In this document: positions 1 through 10,109 of the stretch, piece by piece | How positions within the stretch are numbered: the stretch's first letter is position 1 | How the letters are laid out: each line of letters opens with the position of its first letter | Assembly: GCA_009497875.2 (NCBI GenBank) | Contig: CP032508.2 | Span: 2,914,001 to 2,978,000 of the forward strand | Direction of reading: 5' to 3' | DNA: 64,000 nt | Origin: a gamma proteobacterium SS-5 | GTDB taxonomy: Bacteria > Pseudomonadota > Gammaproteobacteria > Chromatiales > Chromatiaceae | Notes under the pieces: model-generated | Told to the model about the DNA's origin: nothing | The model's database searches: none | What the model saw: the letters and a program-made list of their open reading frames with translations, nothing else | Made by a program: the position numbers and the translations under genes

Positions 1-1226
<1,226 letters not shown>

Positions 1227-1417
1227 GTTGATTTAAGTCTAAGTCCGCAAACGAAAGGCAAATCTCAGGACGCAGAGAGCGCTGAGTAGCGCAGAGCACG
1301 CAAAGTTAATTTTTCAGTCATGTTATCAATTCAGCATCCACTTGGTTTTCCTCTGCGACCTCTGCGCTTCTTCGCGTCCTCTGCGTCCTTAAAGGCTTTG
1401 AACTGCCGCTGTAGGCT
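1227..1417. repeat. carA-carB spacer made of CGCAGAG-type dispersed repeats
   Basis: The spacer carries an AGTCCGCAAACGAA-like stretch (about 1240-1255) followed by degenerate CGCAGAG/CGCTGAG/CGCAGAG units (1270-1306). An oppositely oriented partner at 1350-1394 is rich in CCTCTGCG units. The two arms could pair into a long imperfect hairpin. The same words recur at 46250-46292 and 47790-47835. No ORF or promoter is evident. Confidence 0.6.
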
Positions 1418-2557
1418 TTATTTGGTCCCGAGTCCCGAGTCCCGCATTAAAGCAATAAACCGATCAAACACCGGCGCTACATCGTGGGGGCCTGGGCTGG
1501 CTTCGGGGTGGCCCTGGAAGCTGAAGGCCGGTTTGTCGGTGCGCTGGATGCCCTGCAGGCTGCCGTCGAACAGTGACTTATGGGTGGCCTTGAGGTTGGT
1601 CGGCAGGCTGGCCTCATCGACGGCGAAGCCGTGATTCTGGCTGCTGATCATCACCTGGCCCGTGGCCAGGTCCTGCACCGGGTGGTTGGCGCCGTGGTGG
1701 CCGAATTTCATCTTCAACGTCTGGGCACCGCTGGCCAGGGCCAGCAGCTGATGGCCGAGGCAGATGCCGAAGGTGGGCATCCCACTATCGACAATCTCGC
1801 GAATGGCCTCTATGGCATAGTCACAAGGCGCCGGGTCACCGGGGCCGTTGGAGAGAAAGACGCCATCGGGCTTGAGCGCCAGCACCTCGGCGGCGGGGGT
1901 CTGGGCTGGTACCAGGGTGAGGCGGCAGCCGCGATCCACCAGCATACGCAGGATGTTGCGCTTGACGCCGTAATCGTAGGCCACCACATGCAGCGGCAGA
2001 TCCTCTGCCTGCGGCGGATGGCCGCCCTCCAGGCTCCAGCTGCCGCTGCGCCACTCATAGGGCGCGGCGGTGCTGACCTCGCGGGCCAGATCCATGCCCT
2101 TGAGGCCGGGGAAGCTGCGCGCCAGCTCCAGGGCCTGATCCTGATCAATCGCCCCGGCCATCACGCATCCATTCTGGGCCCCCTTCTCGCGCAGGATGCG
2201 GGTCAGGCGGCGGGTGTCTATGTCGGCGATGGCGACTATGCCCTGCTCAACCAGATACTCAGGCAGAGACTTCTGACTGCGCCAGTTGCTGTGCAGCAGG
2301 GGCAGATCGCGGATCACCAGACCGGCGGCCTGGATGCCGGGGGCCTCCTCGTCTTCCTCCGTGCAGCCGGTGTTGCCGATGTGCGGATAGGTCAGGGTGA
2401 CGATCTGGCGGCTGTAGGAGGGGTCGGTAAGGATTTCCTGATAGCCGGTGAGGGCGGTATTGAACACCACCTCGCCCAGGGCATGGCCCTCGCAACCAAT
2501 GGATTCTCCTTGAAAAACCGAACCGTCCTCAAGGACCAAAATCGCAGGCGTGCTCAC
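1418..2557 (-). CDS. carA: Carbamoyl-phosphate synthase small (glutaminase) subunit
   Basis: Hydrolyses glutamine and channels ammonia to CarB. The GTG at 2555-2557 is chosen as start: a GGAGAG ribosome-binding site lies four bases upstream and the protein (379 aa) then begins [19 protein letters not shown], matching the family. An upstream extension to 2605 in the same frame has no such support. The N-terminal CPSase small-chain domain is followed by a class I glutamine amidotransferase domain with the nucleophile Cys in [13 protein letters not shown] and the His/Glu pair in [13 protein letters not shown]. The extreme C-terminus (RDSGLGTK) is encoded by a GGGACTCGGGACTCGGGACC repeat, so the native end seems to have been replaced by repeat sequence. 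Confidence 0.95.
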   Translation of the reverse strand: MSTPAILVLEDGSVFQGESIGCEGHALGEVVFNTALTGYQEILTDPSYSRQIVTLTYPHIGNTGCTEEDEEAPGIQAAGLVIRDLPLLHSNWRSQKSLPEYLVEQGIVAIADIDTRRLTRILREKGAQNGCVMAGAIDQDQALELARSFPGLKGMDLAREVSTAAPYEWRSGSWSLEGGHPPQAEDLPLHVVAYDYGVKRNILRMLVDRGCRLTLVPAQTPAAEVLALKPDGVFLSNGPGDPAPCDYAIEAIREIVDSGMPTFGICLGHQLLALASGAQTLKMKFGHHGANHPVQDLATGQVMISSQNHGFAVDEASLPTNLKATHKSLFDGSLQGIQRTDKPAFSFQGHPEASPGPHDVAPVFDRFIALMRDSGLGTK

Positions 2558-2770
2558 ATTTCTCTCCGGCGCAGGCACAGAAAACGGGAGGAACCAGAGG
2601 CTCATCCCGTCTTAAGACAAAATGGGGATTTGAGGGGCGATTCTAGGCCCTGAAGCCCCCTTTGTCCATGCTTGCTGCACCGCAACAGAAGGGTGATCTG
2701 AAACGGGGGCCATGCTGCTGACGTCTGTACCCCTGTTTGATTTGCCGACTCGACCCCGGTTTCTGCGATA

Positions 2771-4966
2771 ATGTCGGCCATGCAAATCGATTCAACCCCG
2801 CCCCACCCCCGCGCCCTGGAGGTATTGCGCCAGACCTTTGGCTATCACGGCTTTCGCTCCGCCCAAGGCGCGGTGATCAACCGCCTGATCGACGGCGGCG
2901 ATGCCCTGGTGATCATGCCCACCGGCGGCGGCAAGTCGCTTTGCTACCAGATCCCGGCCATGCTGCGCCCCGGCGTCGGCATCGTCGTCTCGCCGCTGAT
3001 TGCCCTGATGCAGGACCAGGTATCGGCCCTGCTGCAAAACGGCGTGCGCGCCGCCTTTCTCAACTCCAGCCTGATGCCCGCAGATGCCCGCGCGGTGGAG
3101 CGCCAATTGCTCGATGGCGAGCTGGACCTGCTCTATATCGCCCCCGAGCGGTTGCTGCAGGAGAACACCCTGGGCCTGCTGCAACGCGCCCCCCTGGCCC
3201 TGTTTGCCATCGACGAGGCCCACTGCGTATCCCAGTGGGGCCATGATTTCCGCCCGGAGTACATCCAGCTATCCCAGCTGGCGCAGCGCTTTCCGCAGAT
3301 CCCACGCATCGCCCTGACCGCCACCGCCGATGCCCGCACCCGGCAGGAGATCAGCGAGCGCCTGCAATTGCAGCAGGCCGAGGCCTTCATCACCGGCTTT
3401 GACCGGCCCAACATCCGCTACCGCATCATCGAGGCCCAGGGGGCGCGGCGTCAGCTGCTGGACTTTATCCTGCGCGAGCACCCAGGCCAAGCCGGTATCG
3501 TCTATTGCCTGTCCCGCCGCATGGTGGATGAGACCGCCGACTGGCTGTGCGCCAAGGGCCTCAAGGCCCTGGCCTACCACGCCGGCATGGATGCCCAAAG
3601 CCGCCGCCAGCATCAGGAGCGTTTCCTGCGCGAGGACGGCCTGATCATGGTCGCCACCATCGCCTTCGGCATGGGCATAGACAAGCCGGACGTGCGCTTT
3701 GTCGCCCACCTCAGCCTGCCCAAATCCATTGAGGCCTATTATCAGGAAACCGGCCGCGCCGGCCGCGATGGTGAACCGGCCGATGCCTGGATGGCCTACA
3801 GCCTGCAAGACGTAATCAACCTGCGCCGGATGATGGACCAGTCCCCCGCCGAGCCCCGGCAAAAACGCATCGAACAGCACAAGCTCTCCGCCATGCTCGG
3901 CCTGTGTGAGCTGATCAGCTGCCGCCGACAGGCCCTGGTGGGCTACTTCGGCGACATCATGGCCAAGCCTTGCGGCAACTGCGACAACTGCCTGGACCCA
4001 CCCACCCCCTGGGATGCCACCATCCCGGCACAGAAGGCCCTGTCCACCGTCTATCGCACCGGCCAGCGCTTTGGCGTAGGCCATCTGGTGGACGTGCTGC
4101 TGGGGGCCGACAGCGAACGCATCCAACAGCTGGGCCACAACCAAATCAGCACCTACGGCATAGGCGGGGAACTCAATGCCGATCAATGGCGCGGCCTGTT
4201 CCGCCAGCTCATCGCCCTGGGCTATGTGGACCTGGACCCGGAGGGCCATGGCGGCCTGCGTCTCAACCCCAGCTGCCGGCCCCTGCTGCGCGGTGAACAG
4301 CAGCTACAGCTGCGCCCGCCGGCCGACAAGGCCAAGCGCAAGGCGCAGAAACGCGCCGCCCAGCAACAGCCCTTCGACAACCCCCAGGATATGCAGCTAT
4401 GGGAGGAACTGCGCCAGCAGCGCCTGAACCTGGCCCGCGCCGAGGACGTGCCCGCCTTCGCCATCCTCACCAACGCCTGTCTCGCCGAACTAGTGGAACT
4501 GCGGCCGCAAGACCCGCACCAGCTGGGGCGCATCAATGGCATCGGCCAACGCAAGCTGGAGCGCTACGGCCCCGCCCTGCTGGAGACCCTGCGCCGCTAT
4601 CCGCCCGAGCCCGGCCGCAAACCACCGCCCAGCGCCCCGGCCGTTCACCCGGAACTGAGCGAGACCGCCGAGCGCAGCCTGGAGCTGTTCGAAAGACTGG
4701 GCGATGCAGATCAGGTGGCCGAACAGCGCCAGCTCAAGCCGCGTACCGTACACACGCACCTCGTCAGTGCCATGGAACTGGGCCTGCTGCCCCTGGAGAG
4801 CCTGGTGGTCCTGGCTGCGGACGAGCTGGAGGCGATCGAAGCCATGCTGCAACAACAGGGCGACAAACCCCCGCTGAGCCCGCTGTACGAACACTTCCAG
4901 GGCCGTTACAGCTACGAACAACTGGCTTGTGTTCGCGCCGCCTGGATGGCCAGGACACAGGCCTAG
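2771..4966 (+). CDS. recQ: ATP-dependent DNA helicase RecQ
   Basis: A 3'-5' DNA helicase of the RecF recombination pathway and replication-fork repair. Visible motifs are Walker [16 protein letters not shown], the DEAH box [19 protein letters not shown], motif [10 protein letters not shown] and motif [12 protein letters not shown]. The zinc-binding cysteines (CxxC in CGNCDNC plus an upstream Cys) and a winged-helix RQC region follow, then an HRDC-like domain around residues 535-620. At 731 aa it is about 120 residues longer than the E. coli enzyme. The extra C-terminus (about 630-731, [20 protein letters not shown] onward) looks like the HTH_40-type helical module found in some RecQ proteins. 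The start could also be the ATG three codons downstream (2780); neither has a clear Shine-Dalgarno. The gene is divergent from carA. Confidence 0.95.
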   Translation: MSAMQIDSTPPHPRALEVLRQTFGYHGFRSAQGAVINRLIDGGDALVIMPTGGGKSLCYQIPAMLRPGVGIVVSPLIALMQDQVSALLQNGVRAAFLNSSLMPADARAVERQLLDGELDLLYIAPERLLQENTLGLLQRAPLALFAIDEAHCVSQWGHDFRPEYIQLSQLAQRFPQIPRIALTATADARTRQEISERLQLQQAEAFITGFDRPNIRYRIIEAQGARRQLLDFILREHPGQAGIVYCLSRRMVDETADWLCAKGLKALAYHAGMDAQSRRQHQERFLREDGLIMVATIAFGMGIDKPDVRFVAHLSLPKSIEAYYQETGRAGRDGEPADAWMAYSLQDVINLRRMMDQSPAEPRQKRIEQHKLSAMLGLCELISCRRQALVGYFGDIMAKPCGNCDNCLDPPTPWDATIPAQKALSTVYRTGQRFGVGHLVDVLLGADSERIQQLGHNQISTYGIGGELNADQWRGLFRQLIALGYVDLDPEGHGGLRLNPSCRPLLRGEQQLQLRPPADKAKRKAQKRAAQQQPFDNPQDMQLWEELRQQRLNLARAEDVPAFAILTNACLAELVELRPQDPHQLGRINGIGQRKLERYGPALLETLRRYPPEPGRKPPPSAPAVHPELSETAERSLELFERLGDADQVAEQRQLKPRTVHTHLVSAMELGLLPLESLVVLAADELEAIEAMLQQQGDKPPLSPLYEHFQGRYSYEQLACVRAAWMARTQA

Positions 4967-5010
4967 TAGAACCCGCTCGGTAAGCGGTACGCCGTCGCGC
5001 AGCTAAGGAC

Positions 5011-5112
5011 AGAGCATCTAATTCCCCCCCTTTGCAAAGGGGGGGGTAGGGGGGATTTCTTCAGCCAGACCCCCCTCAATCCCCCTTTTGCAAAGGGGGA
5101 GGTCAATGCTCT
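5011..5112. repeat. Composite palindromic element upstream of the FliK-like gene
   Basis: An outer inverted repeat AGAGCAT (5011-5017) / ATGCTCT (5106-5112) encloses two copies of a CCCCCTTTGCAAAGGGGG palindrome (5021-5047 and 5079-5103), separated by AGGGGGGATTT and ACCCCCCT words that are themselves complementary. The whole can fold as one large or two small hairpins. Related single copies occur at 28540-28560 and 46150-46175. It may also end recQ transcription. No coding capacity is seen. Confidence 0.7.
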
Positions 5113-5174
5113 ACCCATTAACCTAAAAAGAGCATTTGGCTACAGTCTGGGCCCTTCCTGCCGATGTGCAGGTT

Positions 5175-6959
5175 ATGGAACTACAAACCCTGCAACTTGC
5201 CCTGTCCCTCTCGGCCGGCCCGCGCATGCCGCCGCCGGAGATGGGGTCGGCGCAGACCCAGGCCAGGCCCCTGGCCGAGGGAGATCTGCCCCCCCAGCTA
5301 CGGGACAGGCTATGGTCAAGGCAGACCCAGGCGTTGACCGAGATGCTGACCTACCTGAAGCCGGCGCGGCTGAGCAGTGAACTTTTGTTGCGCCTGCTAG
5401 AGCCATTTCATGCCAAGCTTGACGCCGGGCAAAACCCGACTCAGACTCAGGCCCAGACTCAAAACGACACGCAGAATGCGCTCCATCGTCTCACCCCGGA
5501 GACCCAGCGTTTTCTGTTGCGCATGAGCCTGATGAGCCTGGGCGGTACCGAGGCCACCGACAAAACACCCCTGGGAAAGCTCATGGAGATGATCGGCGAC
5601 AAGAACGCCATTAACCTGAACCAGGCCAGCCTGCTGGCCAAGGCCACTGCCGCCGCACCCGGCATCAGCGCCCTGTCGAGGATGATGGAGATTGGCCAGA
5701 TCCTCAATGCCCGGGTTGTACAGCAAGACGCCAACGGCGTCCTGCGCCTGCAACTGGGCGAGCAGATACTCAAGGCCAATCTGCCCAGCCTGCCCCGCCT
5801 CAATCCCGGCGATAGCCTCAGCCTGCAGCTGCTCAGTCTGAACAACAGGCCACAGCTGAAGGTGATCTCCTTCGCCAGCCAGAGCGCCCCGGAGAACCAA
5901 CTGCTGCGCCAACTCCTGCACCAGCAGGGCAGCCTGCAACGGCTCTTTCAACAGCTCTCCATCCCGGCCCAGAATGCAACCCCGGCCCAATCGGCCACCC
6001 CAGCTCCCCTGACGCCAGCCCAGGCACAGACTCTACCCCAGGGCCCAGCGACCGGGGGCACTGCCTCGACCCCGGCCTCCACCCTCAACAGCCTGCTGCA
6101 AGCCCTGGCGGGACAGGCTGGCCCATCGGCCTCCCCTGCCCCCGCACCCGTCGGCACGGCCCAACCCTTGATGCAACAGCTGGCCGGTACGGATGTGGCG
6201 CAGAACCTGAAACCCCTGATCGAACTGCTGGCCAACCACCAGCTGGACCCGGATCGGATCAGCGAGGGCCAGGTGCGCAGCCTGATCCTCAACTCCGGCC
6301 TGTTTCTTGAGGCCAACCTGGCGCGCAAACGCAGCGCGCCGGCCGACCTGAAATCGGCCCTGCTGCGCATGGTGGCGCAACTGCGCAGCGGCCCTGACCT
6401 GCACACCAGCAATCTGGCCGCCCTGATGTACAACCGCCTGCTGCAGCAGGGGGAGAAAAGGCCCCAGGCCCTGCCCGAGCGTCAGCAACAGCTGCTCAAT
6501 CAGCTGCGCAGCAGCGTCGAGGGGGCCTTGGCCAAGGTGGAGGTGCGTCAGTTGAGGAGCCTGCAGCAAAGTGATGAAAACCGTCAGACCTGGCAGCTGG
6601 CCCTGCCCCTGCTGGATCAGCAGAAGATCAAGGACCTGGAGATCCGCATCCAGCGCGATAAGCAGCGCAAGCAGCAGGAACAGGGTGAGGATTGGACGGT
6701 CAACCTGCATTTTGATTTCGACAGTAGCGGCCCGATGGACGTGCGCATCAACCTGAAGCAGGACAAGATCGCCGTGGTATTCTGGGCGCAATGGCAGGAC
6801 ACCCTGCACCGGCTGGGGGAATTGATGCCCAAGCTGGAGCAATCCCTGCGCAAGGCAGGGCTGGAGGTAGCCCAGCTGAGCGCCTATCCAGGCGCTATCC
6901 CGGAACCGTCCCAGGATCAGCCAAACCCTGAAGATTCCCTGCTGAGGGTAACCGCATGA
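5175..6959 (+). CDS. fliK: FliK-like flagellar hook-length control protein
   Basis: The protein (594 aa from the ATG at 5175) has a long Gln/Ala/Pro-rich, low-complexity middle (about residues 90-400). A conserved C-terminal Flg_hook-type domain follows (about 480-590: WTVNLHFDFDSSGPMDVRIN, then a region that includes LGELMPKLEQSLRKAGLEVA). FliK is a secreted ruler whose C-terminal domain contacts FlhB to switch export specificity from hook to filament. The frame stays open to a TTG at 5136, but the ATG at 5175 (MELQTLQLALSLS) is preferred. It overlaps the downstream FlhB-like gene by four bases (ATGA). It is not in the usual fliK place, just upstream of fliL, and no other fliK is seen there, so it may be the only FliK or a paralogue of one encoded elsewhere. 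Confidence 0.8.
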   Translation: MELQTLQLALSLSAGPRMPPPEMGSAQTQARPLAEGDLPPQLRDRLWSRQTQALTEMLTYLKPARLSSELLLRLLEPFHAKLDAGQNPTQTQAQTQNDTQNALHRLTPETQRFLLRMSLMSLGGTEATDKTPLGKLMEMIGDKNAINLNQASLLAKATAAAPGISALSRMMEIGQILNARVVQQDANGVLRLQLGEQILKANLPSLPRLNPGDSLSLQLLSLNNRPQLKVISFASQSAPENQLLRQLLHQQGSLQRLFQQLSIPAQNATPAQSATPAPLTPAQAQTLPQGPATGGTASTPASTLNSLLQALAGQAGPSASPAPAPVGTAQPLMQQLAGTDVAQNLKPLIELLANHQLDPDRISEGQVRSLILNSGLFLEANLARKRSAPADLKSALLRMVAQLRSGPDLHTSNLAALMYNRLLQQGEKRPQALPERQQQLLNQLRSSVEGALAKVEVRQLRSLQQSDENRQTWQLALPLLDQQKIKDLEIRIQRDKQRKQQEQGEDWTVNLHFDFDSSGPMDVRINLKQDKIAVVFWAQWQDTLHRLGELMPKLEQSLRKAGLEVAQLSAYPGAIPEPSQDQPNPEDSLLRVTA

Positions 6960-7303
6960 ACAGAACCTATCACCAGGTCCGGGACAACGAGATCGCCGTG
7001 GCCTTGCAGTATGACGGCAACACGGCCCCGCGCATCACCGCCAAGGGCAGTGAGGCACTGGCCCGACAGATCCTGGCGCAGGCCGAGCGACATGGCATTC
7101 CCCTGCGTCAGGACCCGGAGATGGCCAGCATTCTGGCCCAGATCCCGGTCGGCGACGAGGTGCCGGAGAACCTGTACCGGGCCATCGCCGAGATCATTGC
7201 CTTCGCCTATCTGGTCTCGGGCAAACGACCGCCGGGGTTTGAGGACGTGGCCGAGGGGTTGGTGGACTCACCCATTGCCCTCTCCCCCCAAGGCCCAACC
7301 TAA
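6956..7303 (+). CDS. Stand-alone FlhB C-terminal (export-switch) domain protein
   Basis: A 115-aa soluble protein matching the part of FlhB/YscU that follows the autocleavage site: EIAVALQYDGNTAPRITAKG, then ALARQILAQAERHGIPLRQD and a run that includes IPVGDEVPENLYRAIAEII. The NPTH cleavage motif and the four transmembrane helices of full FlhB are absent. Full-length flhB is present at 21616-22749. Stand-alone FlhB-C proteins (FlhX/FhlB type) are known in other proteobacteria and in some can partly replace the FlhB C-terminal domain. Translational coupling with the FliK-like gene (ATGA overlap) suggests the two products work together in export switching, which is an inference. Confidence 0.8.
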   Translation: MNRTYHQVRDNEIAVALQYDGNTAPRITAKGSEALARQILAQAERHGIPLRQDPEMASILAQIPVGDEVPENLYRAIAEIIAFAYLVSGKRPPGFEDVAEGLVDSPIALSPQGPT

Positions 7304-7375
7304 GGATCATGAAGTGGGAAGCACCACCCCGGAACATGAAACATCTCTTGGCGGCTTAGGTTACGGCCTGCTCCC

Positions 7376-7816
7376 TTAGAACGCGCCGCCGTCCTCGGCA
7401 CCGAAGTTGGTCTCCATCCAGTGTTCGAAATCCACCAGGATCAGCAGGCTGCCCTGGTGCTCCAGGGTACCGGTGATCATCGGCGTGTTGCCGCCGTCAA
7501 CCGAGTGCTCCACCCGGTCCAGCTCCAGGGTGATGATGTTCTCCACCCCATCCACCTGTAGCCCAAAGCTGCCCCCTGAGGTGTCAAAGATAACAATCTT
7601 GCTGTCTTCCGGGTGCTCGCTTTCCGGCAGGCCGAACAATGCCCGGGTAGAGAAAATGGTCAATACCCCGCCACGGATGTCCAGCATCCCCAGGGACCCG
7701 GCCGGCCCGCCGGGCAGGGGATTGGGCTCCTGATAGGTGATGATGGAGCGAATACAGTCCACCGAGTGGATGTAACGCTCATTGTCCAGGGAGAAACAAA
7801 GGCAGGTTACCCGCAT
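7376..7816 (-). CDS. cheW: CheW-type chemotaxis coupling protein
   Basis: A single CheW/SH3-like domain protein (146 aa) with the typical run MRVTCLCFSLDNERYIHSVD and DIRGGVLTIFSTRALFGLP. CheW links chemoreceptors to CheA. The start ATG lies 11 bases after the ectC stop, with a GGTGG ribosome-binding site in between, so cheW appears to be the last gene of the ectoine operon. The chemotaxis operon it would normally belong to (parC, cheB, cheA) is on the other side of ectRABC. It could instead be a ParP-like CheW-domain protein, but the length and lack of an extended N-terminus favour CheW. Confidence 0.85.
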   Translation of the reverse strand: MRVTCLCFSLDNERYIHSVDCIRSIITYQEPNPLPGGPAGSLGMLDIRGGVLTIFSTRALFGLPESEHPEDSKIVIFDTSGGSFGLQVDGVENIITLELDRVEHSVDGGNTPMITGTLEHQGSLLILVDFEHWMETNFGAEDGGAF

Positions 7817-7827
7817 AAGCCACCGCT

Positions 7828-8253
7828 TCAGGCCCGACGGGCCTTGTCATAGTCCGCCTGATGGGGATGGGGGCTGTAGGCACCGTCCTCATCGTGCATT
7901 TCCCGTCCGATTATGGGCGGAGTGAAGGCGCAGATCAGGCGCATGTCGGCGCTGCCCCCGCGCAACAGGTGTTCGTCATGATCATTCAGCAGGTACAGGG
8001 TGCCGTCTCTGATCGGGTGGATCTGACCGGTCTTCAGGTCCTCGATCTCACCGTCGCCGGCCACGCAATACACCGCCTCGATATGGTGTTTATACCAGAT
8101 ATGGGTCTGGGTGCCCGCCTTGATCAGGGTTTCATGAAAGGAAAAACCCGCCTTGTCCTCATCCAGCACCAGGCGGCGGCTGATCCAGTTACCGTTTTCG
8201 GCATGTACCTCGCGCTCGGTGCCGCTGATCTCCTGCAGGGTGCGTACCAGCAT
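7828..8253 (-). CDS. ectC: L-ectoine synthase
   Basis: Cyclises N-gamma-acetyl-diaminobutyrate to the compatible solute ectoine. The 141-aa protein is collinear with EctC: MLVRTLQEISGTEREVHAEN at the start, a cupin core with HIWYKHHIEAVYCVAGDGEI and LYLLNDHDEHLLRGG, then CAFTPPIIGREMHDEDGAY near the end. The start codon overlaps the ectB stop by one base (TGATG), showing translational coupling. No ectoine hydroxylase (ectD) or dedicated aspartokinase gene follows; cheW follows instead. Confidence 0.97.
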   Translation of the reverse strand: MLVRTLQEISGTEREVHAENGNWISRRLVLDEDKAGFSFHETLIKAGTQTHIWYKHHIEAVYCVAGDGEIEDLKTGQIHPIRDGTLYLLNDHDEHLLRGGSADMRLICAFTPPIIGREMHDEDGAYSPHPHQADYDKARRA

Positions 8254-9527
8254 CAGAGGGCCTCCTGAAAGGAATGGGACTTGCTTTCCACCAACTCGCC
8301 GATCACCTTGTCGATGATCCCCATACCCTCACGCAGGACTTCCTCCTCGATGGTCAGGGCCGGCAGGAATTTGACCACATTATCATCCGCGCCCGCCAGC
8401 TCGATGATCAGATAATTGGCAAAGGCCTCGCGGGATACCTCGCCGGCAAAGTTGGCGCGGGGGATGTCCAGACCCCAGATCATACCGCGACCACGCAGCT
8501 CCATCTCCAGCTGCGGGTACTTGGCGACAATCTTGCCCAGCTCTTCCTCCATGATGCGTCCCTTGTAGCGGATCTCGTCGGCGAAGTCCTCGTTGTCCCA
8601 GTAAGTCAGGGCCTGAGCGGAAGCGACAAAGGCCAGATTGTTGCCACGGAAGGTGCCGGTGTGCTCCCCCGGCTGCCATTGGTCCAGCTCCGGGCGCATC
8701 AGCAGGATCGCCATGGGCAGGCCGCCGCCGATGGACTTGGACATGCACACCATGTCCGGCTTGATGCCGGCCTCTTCAAAGCTGAAGAAGCTGCCGGTAC
8801 GGCCGTTGCCCACCTGAATATCGTCAACAATCAGCAAAATGTCAAATTCATGGCAGAGATCGGCCAGCTGCCGCAGCCACTCGAAACTGGCGACATTGAT
8901 GCCGCCCTCGCCCTGTACCGTCTCGACGATGATCGCCGCCGGCAGGTCTATGCCCGAGGAGCCGTCGGTGAGGAACTTGCGCAGATAATCGATGGTGTTG
9001 ACCTCCGGCCCCAGATAGCCATCGAAGGGCACCGAGTCGGCATTGTTGCGCGCACCGTAGGATTCATCCCGGTAGAAGTCGTTGCCGGTCACCGCCAGGG
9101 CACCCATGGTCAAGCCGTGATAGCCATTGGTGAAGGCGATGACATTGGAACGGCGCTTGACCATGCGCGCCAGCTTCAGGGCCGTCTCCACCGCATTGGT
9201 ACCGGTGGGACCGGTAAATTGGATCTTGTAGTTGAGATTGCGCGGGGCGAGGATGCTGTCATGGAACTTCTGCAGGAAGTTCTTTTTGGCCACCGTGGCC
9301 TTGTCCAGGGCATGGACAATGCCATCCCGTTGCAGGTATTCGATCATCGCCTGGCTGATGATGGGGTTGTTGTGGCCGTAGTTGAGGGTGCCGGCACCGG
9401 CAAAGAGGTCGATGTAGCGGTTACCCTGATCGTCGTAGATAAAGGATCCCTTGGCCGTGTCGAAAATGGCCGGAAAGGAGCGTACATAACCACGGACCTC
9501 GGATTCCATTTCTTCAAAAATGCGCAT
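8253..9527 (-). CDS. ectB: Diaminobutyrate-2-oxoglutarate transaminase
   Basis: A PLP-dependent class III aminotransferase (424 aa) converting aspartate semialdehyde and glutamate to L-2,4-diaminobutyrate, the first ectoine-specific step. Recognisable blocks are IDLFAGAGTLNYGHNNP near the N-terminus, FTGPTGTNAVETALKLAR, the DDIQVGNGRTG segment that carries the cofactor-binding Asp, and MSKSIGGGLPMAI with the Schiff-base Lys. Length and start match the family. It lies 78 bp downstream of ectA and overlaps ectC by one base. Confidence 0.97.
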   Translation of the reverse strand: MRIFEEMESEVRGYVRSFPAIFDTAKGSFIYDDQGNRYIDLFAGAGTLNYGHNNPIISQAMIEYLQRDGIVHALDKATVAKKNFLQKFHDSILAPRNLNYKIQFTGPTGTNAVETALKLARMVKRRSNVIAFTNGYHGLTMGALAVTGNDFYRDESYGARNNADSVPFDGYLGPEVNTIDYLRKFLTDGSSGIDLPAAIIVETVQGEGGINVASFEWLRQLADLCHEFDILLIVDDIQVGNGRTGSFFSFEEAGIKPDMVCMSKSIGGGLPMAILLMRPELDQWQPGEHTGTFRGNNLAFVASAQALTYWDNEDFADEIRYKGRIMEEELGKIVAKYPQLEMELRGRGMIWGLDIPRANFAGEVSREAFANYLIIELAGADDNVVKFLPALTIEEEVLREGMGIIDKVIGELVESKSHSFQEAL

Positions 9528-9605
9528 GTCTTTGTACCTGTGTTGTGGATAATTGATTGGACCGGGAATCGCCTCTGACTCCCTGGCTAGATAACTTTTT
9601 TCAGT

Positions 9606-10109
9606 TTATCGGGGTAGCGGCCCCAGCCGCAGCAGGGGTTCGGGCTCGTGCCCGCCCCCTGGCGGAAAGTGTTCCTGGGCCATGTAGGGCTGCTCATGCA
9701 GCTCCACCCCGAGGTCCCGCGCCAACCCGGCGAACAGGGCCCGCGAGGCCTGATTGGAGGGACCGACGGTGGCCTCGATCCATTCCAGATCGGCGCAGGC
9801 CGACCGCCGCGTCAGCTCTTGCAGCATGGTCTTGGCCACCCCCCGGCCACGGGCCTGGGGTAGCACCCCCACCTGCCAGACGAACAGGGTCCGGGGCCGG
9901 TCCGGGCGCAGAAAGGCGGTGACGAAGCCGACCAATTCCGCCTCCATCTCGGCGAGGATGCAGGTCTCGGCAAACTGGTCACACAGCAGCAGGTAGAGAT
10001 AGCTGGAGTTGAGGTCCAGGGTACCGGCCTGCTTGATCGCCTGCCAGACGCGGGCACCATCTGCCAGGGCGGGCCTGCGATAACTGATAGGTTTTGTATT
10101 TATATTCAT
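9606..10109 (-). CDS. ectA: L-2,4-diaminobutyrate acetyltransferase
   Basis: A GNAT-fold acetyltransferase (167 aa) that transfers acetyl from acetyl-CoA to the gamma-amino group of diaminobutyrate, the second step of ectoine synthesis. The acetyl-CoA loop is seen in QVGVLPQARGRGVAKTMLQ, and NSSYLYLLLCDQFAETC is typical of EctA. The ATG overlaps the stop of the upstream regulator (ATGA), so ectR and ectA are translationally coupled. Confidence 0.95.
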   Translation of the reverse strand: MNINTKPISYRRPALADGARVWQAIKQAGTLDLNSSYLYLLLCDQFAETCILAEMEAELVGFVTAFLRPDRPRTLFVWQVGVLPQARGRGVAKTMLQELTRRSACADLEWIEATVGPSNQASRALFAGLARDLGVELHEQPYMAQEHFPPGGGHEPEPLLRLGPLPR

